A stretch of DNA of 64,000 nucleotides from Methylobacter sp. (GTDB lineage: Bacteria; Pseudomonadota; Gammaproteobacteria; Methylococcales; Methylomonadaceae): assembly GCA_023229605.1 (NCBI GenBank), contig JALNYY010000003.1:47984-111983 (forward strand), given 5' to 3'. The notes under the pieces are model-generated. The model was not told the DNA's origin. It did not search any database and was given only the letters and a program-made list of their open reading frames with translations. Position 1 is the first letter of the stretch; every line of letters begins with the position of its first letter. A program made the position numbers and the translations under genes. Below, in pieces: positions 19,201 through 26,162 of the stretch.

Positions 19201-19446
19201 AAAAGTTTCGTGGACGGCATTAAGGAAAATAGCAATGACGCCTTCATCATAAACAGCGTGTTCGCCCTGGGTAAGTTGATGGGGATAAATGTGGTAGCGG
19301 AAGGCGTGGAGGATCACGAACAGGATGAGTTTCTAAAATCTTTGGGCTGTACGGTGTTTCAGGGCTATCTGTTTGGCAAGCCGGTACCTGTCGAAGAGCT
19401 GGAAAGTCAGCTGCTGGCGGGTATTCCTAAGCCAAAGAAATGCTAA
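16294..19446 (+). CDS. Cache-HAMP-PAS-PAS-GGDEF-EAL bifunctional c-di-GMP enzyme
   Basis: A 1050-residue inner-membrane sensor. In order: transmembrane helix (about 8-28), periplasmic Cache-like sensor, second helix (about 270-290), HAMP, a coiled linker, PAS (about 370-490), PAS/PAC (about 495-615), GGDEF and EAL. The diguanylate cyclase site is intact (RLGGDEF near residue 692) and is preceded by an RxxD inhibitory site (REVD, five residues before GGDEF). The phosphodiesterase site is also intact: EALVRW near residue 823, the Asp pair in AMDDFGTGYSSL and the Lys in IKIDKSFV. It can probably both make and degrade c-di-GMP, controlled by a periplasmic signal; direction in vivo cannot be inferred. 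c-di-GMP would link to the flagellar and FimV genes in the same window. Confidence 0.92.
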   Translation: MSMRPIKTHLTAVLLSCILLPTGLIGVTAYRFLYDNIRENRIGDVGQIAEARYDAMRMRLYEDNERGKSLLDTLIAVCRGSGEGFNSCARNKVELFVAINHTVGLTLHSGIENDLIVGADATSLDTLNKPFLPGQIAAISASKVNGASLISLVATDLASGFSLVTTYPGQKLQDIFVGSPVLGQSGETFLTDDQGLFITKPRYPSRQGVSKPISAAPMERCLRSESNETLDVDYRNVPIIHGFRFVPEIGGGCIMAHIDQAEAFASLRRLVIGLGIAACLFAYSAWLIATMIGRSMAKPIIGLTDMARALSRGDFTHRVSSTGYYEITELSQLFNSIAEQLNNTLSRLTASERELEKKVAERTVELHEKHKKYHSVIQTIGEGFWQVNREGRLLEVNPTYARLSGYSEVELVGMRITDLEANETPEETAERIGKIAQLGSETFETRHRRKDGSEWDVEVNVSFINEESGYFVAFFRDITERKRAEQELHIAAAAFETQEGIVITDADEIIVRVNQAFTRITGYTPEEAIGNKPSILKSGCHEPDFYGAMHYILQRDGQWEGEIWDRHKDGHIYPKWLAITAIKDRLGRVSHYVGNFKDITDRKVSEEKIKNLAFYDTLTGLANRRLLTERLEHAIAVYARTGCHGALLFLDLDNFKLLNDTQGHGVGDELLIEVAYRLKACVREVDAVARLGGDEFIVLLEDLDTVYDSASCQVRMVAEKIVTALAEPYILSSVVHNCSSSIGVVLISDPSTTADTVLAQADTAMYAAKKGGKNAYRFFDPVMQQELEQRVKFEFALRQAVNNDQLKLFYQPQVDANQHMIGVEALVRWNHPEFGLISPLHFIPLAEETDTILIIGRWVLRTACAQLKVWRDQSLTRKLSIAVNVSVKQFYQPGFVDEVREIIAQYAIEPMQLKLELTEGMVLKEMNTAIEKMLELKSIGVLLAMDDFGTGYSSLSYLKNLPLDQIKIDKSFVDGIKENSNDAFIINSVFALGKLMGINVVAEGVEDHEQDEFLKSLGCTVFQGYLFGKPVPVEELESQLLAGIPKPKKC

Positions 19447-19625
19447 GTAGCCGGCGACTGTGGAGCATCCATCACCAAACTCGGACGATGCACTATTAAA
19501 GGGAACTCCCTTTAATTGCAATTTGAACCGAGATGGCGATGCTGAATAAACCAACATCAAACCGAGTAGGAAGTCTCGAGTTTGGCGGCTTGTGGTGCGT
19601 TTTCGGTTATCCCCCGCATCAAGCA

Positions 19626-19796
19626 CTACGCGAACCATTTAGAAAAGAGTGAACCTGAATCGGTTTTGTACTTATGCAGGAGCGCCATCAATCGCTTCTC
19701 ACGCTCCAGCAATCCAGCTTCCAATATTTTCAACTCTTTCAACTCATGTTGCAGTTTTGCAATCTCTGATTTGAGCCAAGCTTCTGTTTCTCTCAT
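19626..19796 (-). CDS. Small coiled-coil protein (56 aa)
   Basis: An ORF of 56 codons plus stop, read on the minus strand from the ATG at 19796. The product begins MRETEAWLKSEIAKLQ and has a strong heptad pattern of Leu/Ile with Glu/Lys between, ending SLFSKWFA. Such composition is unusual for chance ORFs. No good ribosome-binding site is visible. It lies in the decayed stretch between the c-di-GMP gene and the integrated element, so it may be the surviving end of an older accessory gene. Confidence 0.4.
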   Translation of the reverse strand: MRETEAWLKSEIAKLQHELKELKILEAGLLEREKRLMALLHKYKTDSGSLFSKWFA

Positions 19797-20143
19797 AGTT
19801 TATGTATTTGAATTAGCCTAATTTAAGTAAAAATGGGAGAACAAATTGCTTTATTCTCCCTGGGGAGGTCGTGTCCTCTGGGTATCATCAAAATACCAAG
19901 GAAGAAATAGTCTAAGCGTTAATTTGGCGTTTTTGGATATGTACAAATGCTTAGTAATAAGAGCAAAAGGTCGAAAACTACGGTTACAATCCGAGCTTCA
20001 TATTGATGCAATCAGATCGGCTAACATGCTGATTTTTTTGTGGCTAATTAAAGGGGGGAGTAAGCATAAAAAATATATTCAATGAATTTTTAGGCTGTTG
20101 CTATTGCCCCGCCGATTTGGGGACGGCGAATAGGTTAAACACA

Positions 20144-20585
20144 ATGATTGCGCTAATTGCAGCACAAAAAGGCGGTTGTGGCCTTACCGCACTCGCCATT
20201 AACATAGCCACAGAATTGGCAATCAAAGGCCGCGATGTAATTCTGGTCGATGCCGACCGGCAATCGTCATCGTCAGAGTGGTGGTCGGAACGAAAATCAA
20301 ATCCGGCATTTCCAAAATCGGCTTGTGTCGATAAATACGGCGAAATACATGCGGCCGTTTATCGCACTGACTATGGTGTCTACCAACCTGGAAATATCAG
20401 AGATTGCAGAGGCAAGGGCCGTTGTTGCAAGCTATCCTCTACTAAAGCCAATCATTTAAATAATCCATGACCGTAAAGCATACCGCGATTGCCTTTCGAG
20501 TGGGCATGGAGTCACCGAGTCTGCCGACGATAAGGCATCGGCGAAAATAAAGGCTCTTATGGCGGAGGTGTACGGCGCCTATTAA
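20144..20585 (+). pseudogene. Degraded parA-like ATPase gene
   Basis: The 5' part reads MIALIAAQKGGCGLTALAIN, a ParA/MipZ-type ATPase start whose Walker A Lys-Thr-Thr has become Leu-Thr-Ala; it continues VILVDADRQSSSSEWW in the same frame and then breaks near base 20330-20370. A second frame carries VSTNLEISEIAEARAVVASY, the usual near-C-terminal ParA segment, and a third frame carries IHDRKAYRDCLSSGHGVTES to a stop at 20585. So there is an internal deletion plus at least two frame changes, with a broken nucleotide site. It is a relic of a plasmid or island partition gene, lying 237 bases outside the left attachment repeat. Confidence 0.75.
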
Positions 20586-20821
20586 GCACTGCGCTTGGAA
20601 AAGGATGGATTTTGTTTGTGGTCTTTAATTCGATTTTTTTAGTTAGCTATCCGAATTAGTTTTTTGCTCAAAATTAATTAGATGCTCGTTCCGTCTGTGG
20701 CCGTAAACGGGCCTATGAGAATTGGTTTGAGATACTGATTTAGAACGCGAAATCCGGTAACGGTTGCGATGCTGTTTCTAATAAAAAAGGGCTTAAAAAC
20801 ATCCTAAGTTATTGGTTTGAT

Positions 20822-20870
20822 TGGTGGCGATAGGTGGACTTGAACCACCGACCCCGGGGTTATGAATCCC
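20822..20870 (-). repeat. attL: duplicated 3' half of tRNA-Met (49-bp direct repeat)
   Basis: These 49 bases are identical to 28268-28316, the 3' part of the intact tRNA-Met gene from within the anticodon arm to the CCA end. The identity stops abruptly on both sides (AAAAA here, GTGCT at the other copy). This is the classic footprint of tyrosine-recombinase integration into a tRNA 3' end; the tRNA here is only a fragment. Confidence 0.92.
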
Positions 20871-20984
20871 AAAAACACTAAAAACCACAACACGACACAA
20901 CAAACAATAACAATTAATTCAATGGCTTAACTGTTTTGCATTGTTGTCAATTATTGCCAATTATTACCCTTTTTTATACTTAAT

Positions 20985-21017
20985 TGCGCCATGAGTGCGC
21001 CATGAGTGCGCCATGGG
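20985..21017 (+). repeat. Three phased 11-bp repeats (TGCGCCATGAG), probable integrase arm sites, left end
   Basis: Three immediately adjacent copies: TGCGCCATGAG, TGCGCCATGAG and TGCGCCATGGG. Two related copies in the same orientation occur near the other end at 28193-28214. The 11-bp spacing is one DNA turn, so bound proteins would line up on one face, as expected for integrase or excisionase arm sites. Confidence 0.65.
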
Positions 21018-21159
21018 TTTATAATGTAACCCTAGAAACAAAGCGGCCTTGAGGGTGTTATCAGCACCGACAAGGCCTTACCGATACTTAACGAACAGGG
21101 TTAAGCAGTGGCCGATACATCATATCAAAAAGCCGGTTGCTATCCCATAGAAGGCAATC

Positions 21160-22221
21160 ATGGCAACCATTACAGAACGCACGGCACAAGACGGCACTAA
21201 AAGCTTTAAAGCGGAAGTCAGACTAAAAGGCTACCCGGCGCAACGGGCTACATTCAAACGAAAGACCGACGCTAAAAAATGGGTTCAAGATACCGAGTCA
21301 GCAATTCGGGAAGGTCGTCACTTCAAAACCGCCGAAGCAAAAAAGCACACCGTTGATGAAATGATTGACCGCTACCTATCCGGCGCAAACCTTACCAAAG
21401 TTCAAGACGACCACACCGGCCTACATCTTAGACGCTGGAAGGAAGAGATCGGTTATATGTTGCTGGCCGATGTGACAGCCGACACTTTAACGCTGGTAAA
21501 AGAAAAGCTCTTGAACGAGGAATTTAGAGGCAAGCCGCGCAGTCCAACAACTGTATTGAGATACATGGCTTCACTGAGTACGGTTTTCACTACAGCCGTC
21601 CGCGATTGGGCATGGCTGGAAGATTCACCCATGAAGAACATCAAAAAACCCAAAGCAGCGCGTGGGCGTGTCCGGTTCTTGGATGATGCCGAACGGGAAC
21701 GCCTGTTAATCGCGTGTAAAGAATGCAGAAACAAATTGCTTTATACGTGTGTGATTCTGGCGATGTCTACCGGCATGAGACAGGCCGAGCTTTTCAATCT
21801 TAAATGGTCTGACGTTGATTTAAAGGGCGGCTTTTTAATTTTGCATGAAACCAAGAACGGCGACCGGCGGCGCGTTCCTTTGGCTGGGCATTGCTTGGAG
21901 CTGTTACGGGAACACGCCAAGGTTCGGCGGCTTGATACCCCCCTGCTCTTCCCTGGCATTAAAAACCCACTGAACCCGATTGATTTACAGCAACCTTGGG
22001 AAACCGCAAGGAAGAACGCCGGGATAACTGATTTTACTTGGCATGACCTGCGGCATTGCACGGCTTCTTATCTGGCAATGAATGGCGCGAGCATGGCCGA
22101 TATAGCGGCAGTCCTTGGACACAAAACATTGCAGATGGTTAAGCGATACGCCCATTTATCAGACGGCCATGTTTCAAATGTCGTGGCTTCGATGAATGAA
22201 AAGATTTTCGGGGGCGTGTGA
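21160..22221 (+). CDS. int: Tyrosine recombinase integrase
   Basis: A 353-residue phage-type integrase. The N-terminal about 60 residues form the arm-binding domain (KAEVRLKGYPAQRATF), residues about 65-160 the core-binding SAM-like domain, and the rest the catalytic domain with all active residues: Arg207 (STGMRQAEL), Lys232 (ETKNGDRR), His295 and Arg298 (WHDLRH), His321 (LGHKTL) and the nucleophile Tyr330 (KRYAHL). It catalyses integration and excision at the tRNA-Met 3' end. Its stop codon overlaps the start of the next gene by four bases (ATGA), so the unknown 271-aa protein is made together with it. Confidence 0.95.
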   Translation: MATITERTAQDGTKSFKAEVRLKGYPAQRATFKRKTDAKKWVQDTESAIREGRHFKTAEAKKHTVDEMIDRYLSGANLTKVQDDHTGLHLRRWKEEIGYMLLADVTADTLTLVKEKLLNEEFRGKPRSPTTVLRYMASLSTVFTTAVRDWAWLEDSPMKNIKKPKAARGRVRFLDDAERERLLIACKECRNKLLYTCVILAMSTGMRQAELFNLKWSDVDLKGGFLILHETKNGDRRRVPLAGHCLELLREHAKVRRLDTPLLFPGIKNPLNPIDLQQPWETARKNAGITDFTWHDLRHCTASYLAMNGASMADIAAVLGHKTLQMVKRYAHLSDGHVSNVVASMNEKIFGGV

Positions 22222-23033
22222 TGGCTGATATTAATAACTTGCCTGAACCATCAATAACAATAGCCGAAAGAATGTTAAAACATCTTGGTGAAGACGTTCT
22301 AGAACGTTGCCGCCATGATTACCGGATTACCATTAAGATTCAAAAAAATGATTTTAATCACGAAGAAGATAAGTTCTTAGAATTTACTTTCCGAAATAAG
22401 AGCCATGATGAAACAGAGCCTTTATTGACTAGAAAAGATTTTTGGGACTATTTATCCAGTAAAGGATTTAAGCCACTGGAAGCTGTTATAAAGCATTTTG
22501 GAAGCGGGCAGCAGCCAACCCTAATCATAATTGATATGGTTAAAATGCGCCTTGATTCGCCAAAAAGTTATTTCTCAGATGATTGCGAGTCTATACCGGA
22601 TATGGCGGAGGTATCAAGTAATCCAATGGCACGGTTCTTAGATAGTGATTATTCCATAGATAACTTGATTGAATTTATGGGACAAAAACGCATCAAATAC
22701 GATTTTTTTGAATTTGCCGAAGAGGTGAAAAGTTGGATGCCCGAATTGAAGCCACAAGCCGCCAACGAACCGGCAAACATAAAGGATATTCAAGACAAGC
22801 CACAGCGAACCCGAAAAACCAATTTAAGCCATGCAATTAATGAAGCCGTTAAATCATTTAAGAAAAAACCAAGCTTTGATGAATTATGGCAGTTTTTCCA
22901 AGACGACAAAGACAGCACAGGGATTATTGTTGACTATACCGATACTCACTTAACCTGGAAAGATACCAAAGGGAAACTTCACGATACGCAAAAAGAAACA
23001 ATTGCCAACCATTTATCACGGATAAAAAGCTAA
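22218..23033 (+). CDS. Unknown island protein, translationally coupled to integrase
   Basis: A 271-residue acidic, soluble protein with two apparent parts: an N-terminal about 170 residues without recognised motifs, a charged linker (near residues 175-200) and a C-terminal about 75 residues containing INEAVKSFKKKPSFDELWQF and DYTDTHLTWKDTKGKLHDT. The C-terminal part resembles domains I have seen beside integrases in small islands, but its role is not known. The ATG overlaps the integrase stop by four bases. It is followed by a 138-base folded leader. It might modulate integration or replication; that is a guess from position only. Confidence 0.6.
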   Translation: MMADINNLPEPSITIAERMLKHLGEDVLERCRHDYRITIKIQKNDFNHEEDKFLEFTFRNKSHDETEPLLTRKDFWDYLSSKGFKPLEAVIKHFGSGQQPTLIIIDMVKMRLDSPKSYFSDDCESIPDMAEVSSNPMARFLDSDYSIDNLIEFMGQKRIKYDFFEFAEEVKSWMPELKPQAANEPANIKDIQDKPQRTRKTNLSHAINEAVKSFKKKPSFDELWQFFQDDKDSTGIIVDYTDTHLTWKDTKGKLHDTQKETIANHLSRIKS

Positions 23034-23047
23034 AAATCACGCCTATC

Positions 23048-23081
23048 ATCACGGGTATTTATCCGAAGCAATACCCGTGAT
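23048..23081. repeat. 12-bp inverted repeat in the leader of the excisionase-like gene
   Basis: ATCACGGGTATT pairs perfectly with AATACCCGTGAT around a 10-base loop. It lies 15 bases after the 271-aa gene. A T run is weak, so it may be a terminator, an attenuator or an operator. A second nested structure follows (8-bp pair GATTCCAA 23098-23105 with TTGGAATC 23158-23165, enclosing further small stems). Confidence 0.6.
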
Positions 23082-23171
23082 TCTGTGCTTTATAAAAGAT
23101 TCCAACACATGGGAAACCGTGTGGAAAGCCTGCAATAGCAGGGAATAAACTTTCTTATTGGAATCATTAAA

Positions 23172-23372
23172 ATGCCAACTTTATCAACAGTAAATCAATT
23201 CACAGCAAAACAACCTGCTTTCACACCTGCCGCCATTCGCGCCCTTATATTTAATGAGCATTCAAACGGCCTTGCTAAGTCCGGCGCAATTGTTCGCATA
23301 GGCCGTAGGGTGCTTATAGATAATGAAAAGTTCTTTGTTTGGGTTGAATCACAAAATAAGCAGGTGGCGTAA
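23172..23372 (+). CDS. Excisionase / AlpA-like small DNA-binding protein
   Basis: A 66-residue basic protein. The segment FTPAAIRALIFNEHSNGL followed by AIVRIGRRVLIDNEKFFVWV has the layout of a helix-turn-helix and wing as in small MerR-like excisionases and AlpA regulators (the RIGRRVLID part is the typical beta wing). It probably bends DNA at the attachment site or regulates the island. Its stop overlaps the next ATG by one base. It is preceded by a leader with strong inverted repeats, suggesting controlled expression. Confidence 0.65.
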   Translation: MPTLSTVNQFTAKQPAFTPAAIRALIFNEHSNGLAKSGAIVRIGRRVLIDNEKFFVWVESQNKQVA

Positions 23373-23632
23373 TGAAGCGACCACTAACCAAACGTGAACA
23401 ACGCGCCATTAACGCCCTGAAAAATAGTCCAGTCATGCGGGAAAACTTAGACTTCATTGCTGGGTGCAGTAATTCACCCGAGCTTGTGGCTGGGTTACGC
23501 CGGAAAGGGCTATCAGTTCCATGTGAGCGTGTGGAGCGATTCGATAAAGATGGCAATTCTTGCTGGCCTGGACGCTACAGCTTCACCCCGGAAGATAAGC
23601 AAATTGTCAATGAATGGAACAAGGGGGCATGA
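23372..23632 (+). CDS. Small island protein with helix-turn-helix/winged-helix character
   Basis: An 86-residue protein. The sequence TKREQRAINALKNSPVMREN then SPELVAGLRRKGLSVPCERV looks like a small winged-helix domain of the type found in phage and island proteins (choice between fragments of a meeting helix and a recognition helix with variable loop), ending with a short aromatic beta part (GRYSFTPEDKQIV). It sits between the excisionase-like gene and the primase genes with one- to four-base overlaps, so it belongs to the same operon. A DNA-binding accessory role is likely but not proven. Confidence 0.6.
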   Translation: MKRPLTKREQRAINALKNSPVMRENLDFIAGCSNSPELVAGLRRKGLSVPCERVERFDKDGNSCWPGRYSFTPEDKQIVNEWNKGA

Positions 23633-23982
23633 TGCGACATAACATCAAAAAAGCTACCCGGTACAGCAATACCGGGAAAACCCATACACAAAAACTGAAT
23701 GCTGATTCTATCAAACAAAACCTAAGCCCGGTAGATTTTTACCGTCATGAACTGCCCAGCACACCACTAAAACGGCAAGGCTGGAATGATGGCGGTCTAT
23801 GTTGCTTTCATGGTGACAATAACCCCGGTTCATTCCGTGTAAATCTGACAACTGGCGCGTTTAAATGCTTTTCATGTGGGATTGCTGGCGGTGATATTGT
23901 CGCCTTTGTGATGGCCTTATATGGCCTTGAGTTTGTCGAAGCATTGGCAAAGCTGGGTGATGATTGGGGGCTTATATGGTAG
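23629..23982 (+). CDS. CHC2 zinc-finger primase domain protein
   Basis: A 117-residue protein starting at the ATG that overlaps the previous stop (ATGATG at 23629). It contains the CHC2 zinc ribbon of DnaG-type primases: CFH in GGLCCFHGDNNPGS for the Cys-x2-His half and FKCFSCG for the Cys-x2-Cys half, followed by GGDIVAFVMALYGLEFVEAL, the helix that follows the finger in primases. It lacks the catalytic TOPRIM part, which is encoded by the next gene overlapping it by seven bases. Together they rebuild a primase from two chains for element replication. Confidence 0.85.
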   Translation: MMRHNIKKATRYSNTGKTHTQKLNADSIKQNLSPVDFYRHELPSTPLKRQGWNDGGLCCFHGDNNPGSFRVNLTTGAFKCFSCGIAGGDIVAFVMALYGLEFVEALAKLGDDWGLIW

Positions 23983-26162
23983 ACGTTCCCCAAAGTTACC
24001 ACGGCAAACCTTTAATTCATGCTTGGACTTATTGCGCTACGGATGGCGCACCCTTCGGGGCTGTTGCAAGGTATCAGGACGGGGACGGCAAAAAAGATAT
24101 TGTGCCTTTCTTCAAGCGCAATGGTGCAACCTGGGCGGCTGGTATCGAATTAAACCCACGGCCATTATTCGGGCTTGATAAGCTGGCGGCGCACCCAAAG
24201 GATAAGGCTGTTGTTATCGTTGAGGGTGAAAAGTCGGCGGCAGCCTTGCAAAGCATAGATATTACAGCCGTTAGCAGTCTTGGAGGCTCACAGGCGGTAA
24301 AACAGGCAGATTGGACACCGTTGAGCGGCTACAAGCTGGCCTACCTGCTACCTGATGCAGATGAACCGGGCGAACATTATATGCAGGATGTTTACCGGGC
24401 ATTATCGGCCTTGGAATCGCCACCACAATGCAAAGTGGTTGTATTGTCTGGCTTGCCAGTTGCGGGTGATGTTGTGGACTGGGTTCAAAGCCTGATAAAT
24501 GGCTGGAACGGATACGCAGCTATTGATGAAAATTTGCATGAGGCATTAAGGGAAGAACTACGGGCAGAGCTGAAAAACGCTGAGCCTGTGCCTAGTGATT
24601 GGGCTTTAGTCGGTTCTGTCAGTGCAGGGTGTGACGTTTTTGACTGGGAAAAACCCGGCGTAATAGAAACCAAAACGCCACCCGTTCAAGCCTTGCCACT
24701 TGAACTAATACCAGAAGCGTTCCGGCCTTGGTTGGCTGATGTTAGCTACAGGATGCAGACACCCCCAGATTTTGCGGCAATATCAAGCCTTGTTATTGTC
24801 GGTTCAATCATTGGCGCGGGGTGCAGTATCAAGCCTAAAAAGCTGGATGATTGGGAAATCATACCGAATGTATGGGGTGCGGCAATTGGGAGGCCTTCGG
24901 TTATGCTGAAATCCCCAAGCATGAAAGAAGCCCTACGCCCACTTGAACGCCTACAAGCTGAATATGGCAAACAGTTTGAGCAGGACAAAGCCGCAGCAGA
25001 GTTCGACAGTCTGGCAACCCAAGCCATGATTGCCGATGTGAAGGCGCAGTTATCCAAGGCGGCAAAGGGGAAAGGTAAAGATGGCGTGGTAAAAGGGGAT
25101 GACTTGCAAAAGTTAAAGGCTGATTACATGGAATTATCAGAGAACCCCGAACCCGAAGCTACCCGGCGATTATTCATAACAAATGAAACCAGCGTCCAGA
25201 GTATGACAGTTTTACAGAACCAAAACCCACGCGGCATACTGGCGTATAGGGACGAATTAACCGCCTTGCTTGTGAAATGGGACAGAGAGGACGGCGCAGA
25301 CGAACGCGCTTACTTTCTGGAAGGTTGGAACGGTAACGGCAGCTATACGGATTTTAAGATAGGGCGCGGTCTAACCGAAGCACCCAATATCTGCATAAGC
25401 CTGTTAGGTGGCATACAGCCGGACAAGTTGAAGCGTTACCTTTACCAAGCGCAGAACGGGGCAAATGACGGCCTTATGCAGCGCCTACAGCTTGCGGTCT
25501 GGCCTGATGAGCTTGAAAGCTGGCAGTTAATCGACACCGTACCAAACAAGGCTGAGAAACGCCGAGCCTTCGATATTATGAAAGCATTGGCCGAGCTGGA
25601 TTTTATTCAATCTGGCGCGGTTCAATCCGAGTATGACGACAGGCCTTACTTTCGTTTTGATGATGCAGGACAGGCGATATTCAATGAATGGCTGACGGCA
25701 TTACAAACCGTCAAGATTCAACAGGAAACTAACCCCTTGATGGTTGAACACTTCGGGAAGTTCCGTTCACTGATGCCAAGCTTAGCCTTGATATTTCATT
25801 GCATTGACATTGCAGACGGTAAGGCGCGGGGCAACGTATCAGCACAGGCGGCAAGGCTGGCGGTTGAGTGGTGCGGTTATCTTGAAAGCCATGCACGGCG
25901 TATTTATGCAATGACTGAAAGCCCGGAGCATGAAGCAGGTGTAAGGCTGGCCGACAAGATAAAGGCCGGGGCATTGCCAAACCCATTCACCACGCGAGAC
26001 ATTGAACGCAAAGGCTGGCACGGTTTAAAGGATAGGCAGGAAGCCGAGGCGGCTTGTGGTGTTCTGATAGATGAAAACTGGCTAATGATGCACCGAAAAC
26101 CGAAACCACCTACAGGGCGTACACCGTTGCCGGAGTATTACATCAACCCTTTTTTTATGTGA
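23976..26162 (+). CDS. TOPRIM primase with DUF3987 domain
   Basis: A 728-residue protein from the ATG at 23976, chosen because GGGGG lies seven bases upstream and because it overlaps the preceding CHC2 gene. The N-terminal part has a TOPRIM domain: catalytic Glu in VVIVEGEKSAAAL (about residue 77) and the Asp pair in YLLPDADEPGEHY (about residue 118). From about residue 230 to near the end is a DUF3987 domain, common in replication proteins of plasmids and integrative elements, with IGRPSVMLKSPSMKEALRPL in the place of a nucleotide-binding loop and RDELTALLVKWDRE further on. The combination suggests primase plus helicase-like functions. Stop at 26162 is followed by a gene-free stretch. Confidence 0.85.
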   Translation: MVDVPQSYHGKPLIHAWTYCATDGAPFGAVARYQDGDGKKDIVPFFKRNGATWAAGIELNPRPLFGLDKLAAHPKDKAVVIVEGEKSAAALQSIDITAVSSLGGSQAVKQADWTPLSGYKLAYLLPDADEPGEHYMQDVYRALSALESPPQCKVVVLSGLPVAGDVVDWVQSLINGWNGYAAIDENLHEALREELRAELKNAEPVPSDWALVGSVSAGCDVFDWEKPGVIETKTPPVQALPLELIPEAFRPWLADVSYRMQTPPDFAAISSLVIVGSIIGAGCSIKPKKLDDWEIIPNVWGAAIGRPSVMLKSPSMKEALRPLERLQAEYGKQFEQDKAAAEFDSLATQAMIADVKAQLSKAAKGKGKDGVVKGDDLQKLKADYMELSENPEPEATRRLFITNETSVQSMTVLQNQNPRGILAYRDELTALLVKWDREDGADERAYFLEGWNGNGSYTDFKIGRGLTEAPNICISLLGGIQPDKLKRYLYQAQNGANDGLMQRLQLAVWPDELESWQLIDTVPNKAEKRRAFDIMKALAELDFIQSGAVQSEYDDRPYFRFDDAGQAIFNEWLTALQTVKIQQETNPLMVEHFGKFRSLMPSLALIFHCIDIADGKARGNVSAQAARLAVEWCGYLESHARRIYAMTESPEHEAGVRLADKIKAGALPNPFTTRDIERKGWHGLKDRQEAEAACGVLIDENWLMMHRKPKPPTGRTPLPEYYINPFFM

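Larger units (their letters stand above)
20586..21159. other. Gene-free left end of the integrated element
   Basis: This 574-base stretch has no supported gene. It holds the 49-bp left attachment repeat (20822-20870) and, 115 bases inside it, three phased 11-bp repeats (20985-21017). The promoter of the integrase gene should lie between 21018 and 21159. Confidence 0.6.

Noticed and set aside
19846..20085. 79-codon plus-strand ORF before the parA relic
   Set aside because: The translated product shows no domain, and the stretch looks decayed.
20985..21017. CRISPR array
   Set aside because: Repeats are only 11 bp, contiguous with no spacers, and no cas gene is present anywhere in the window.
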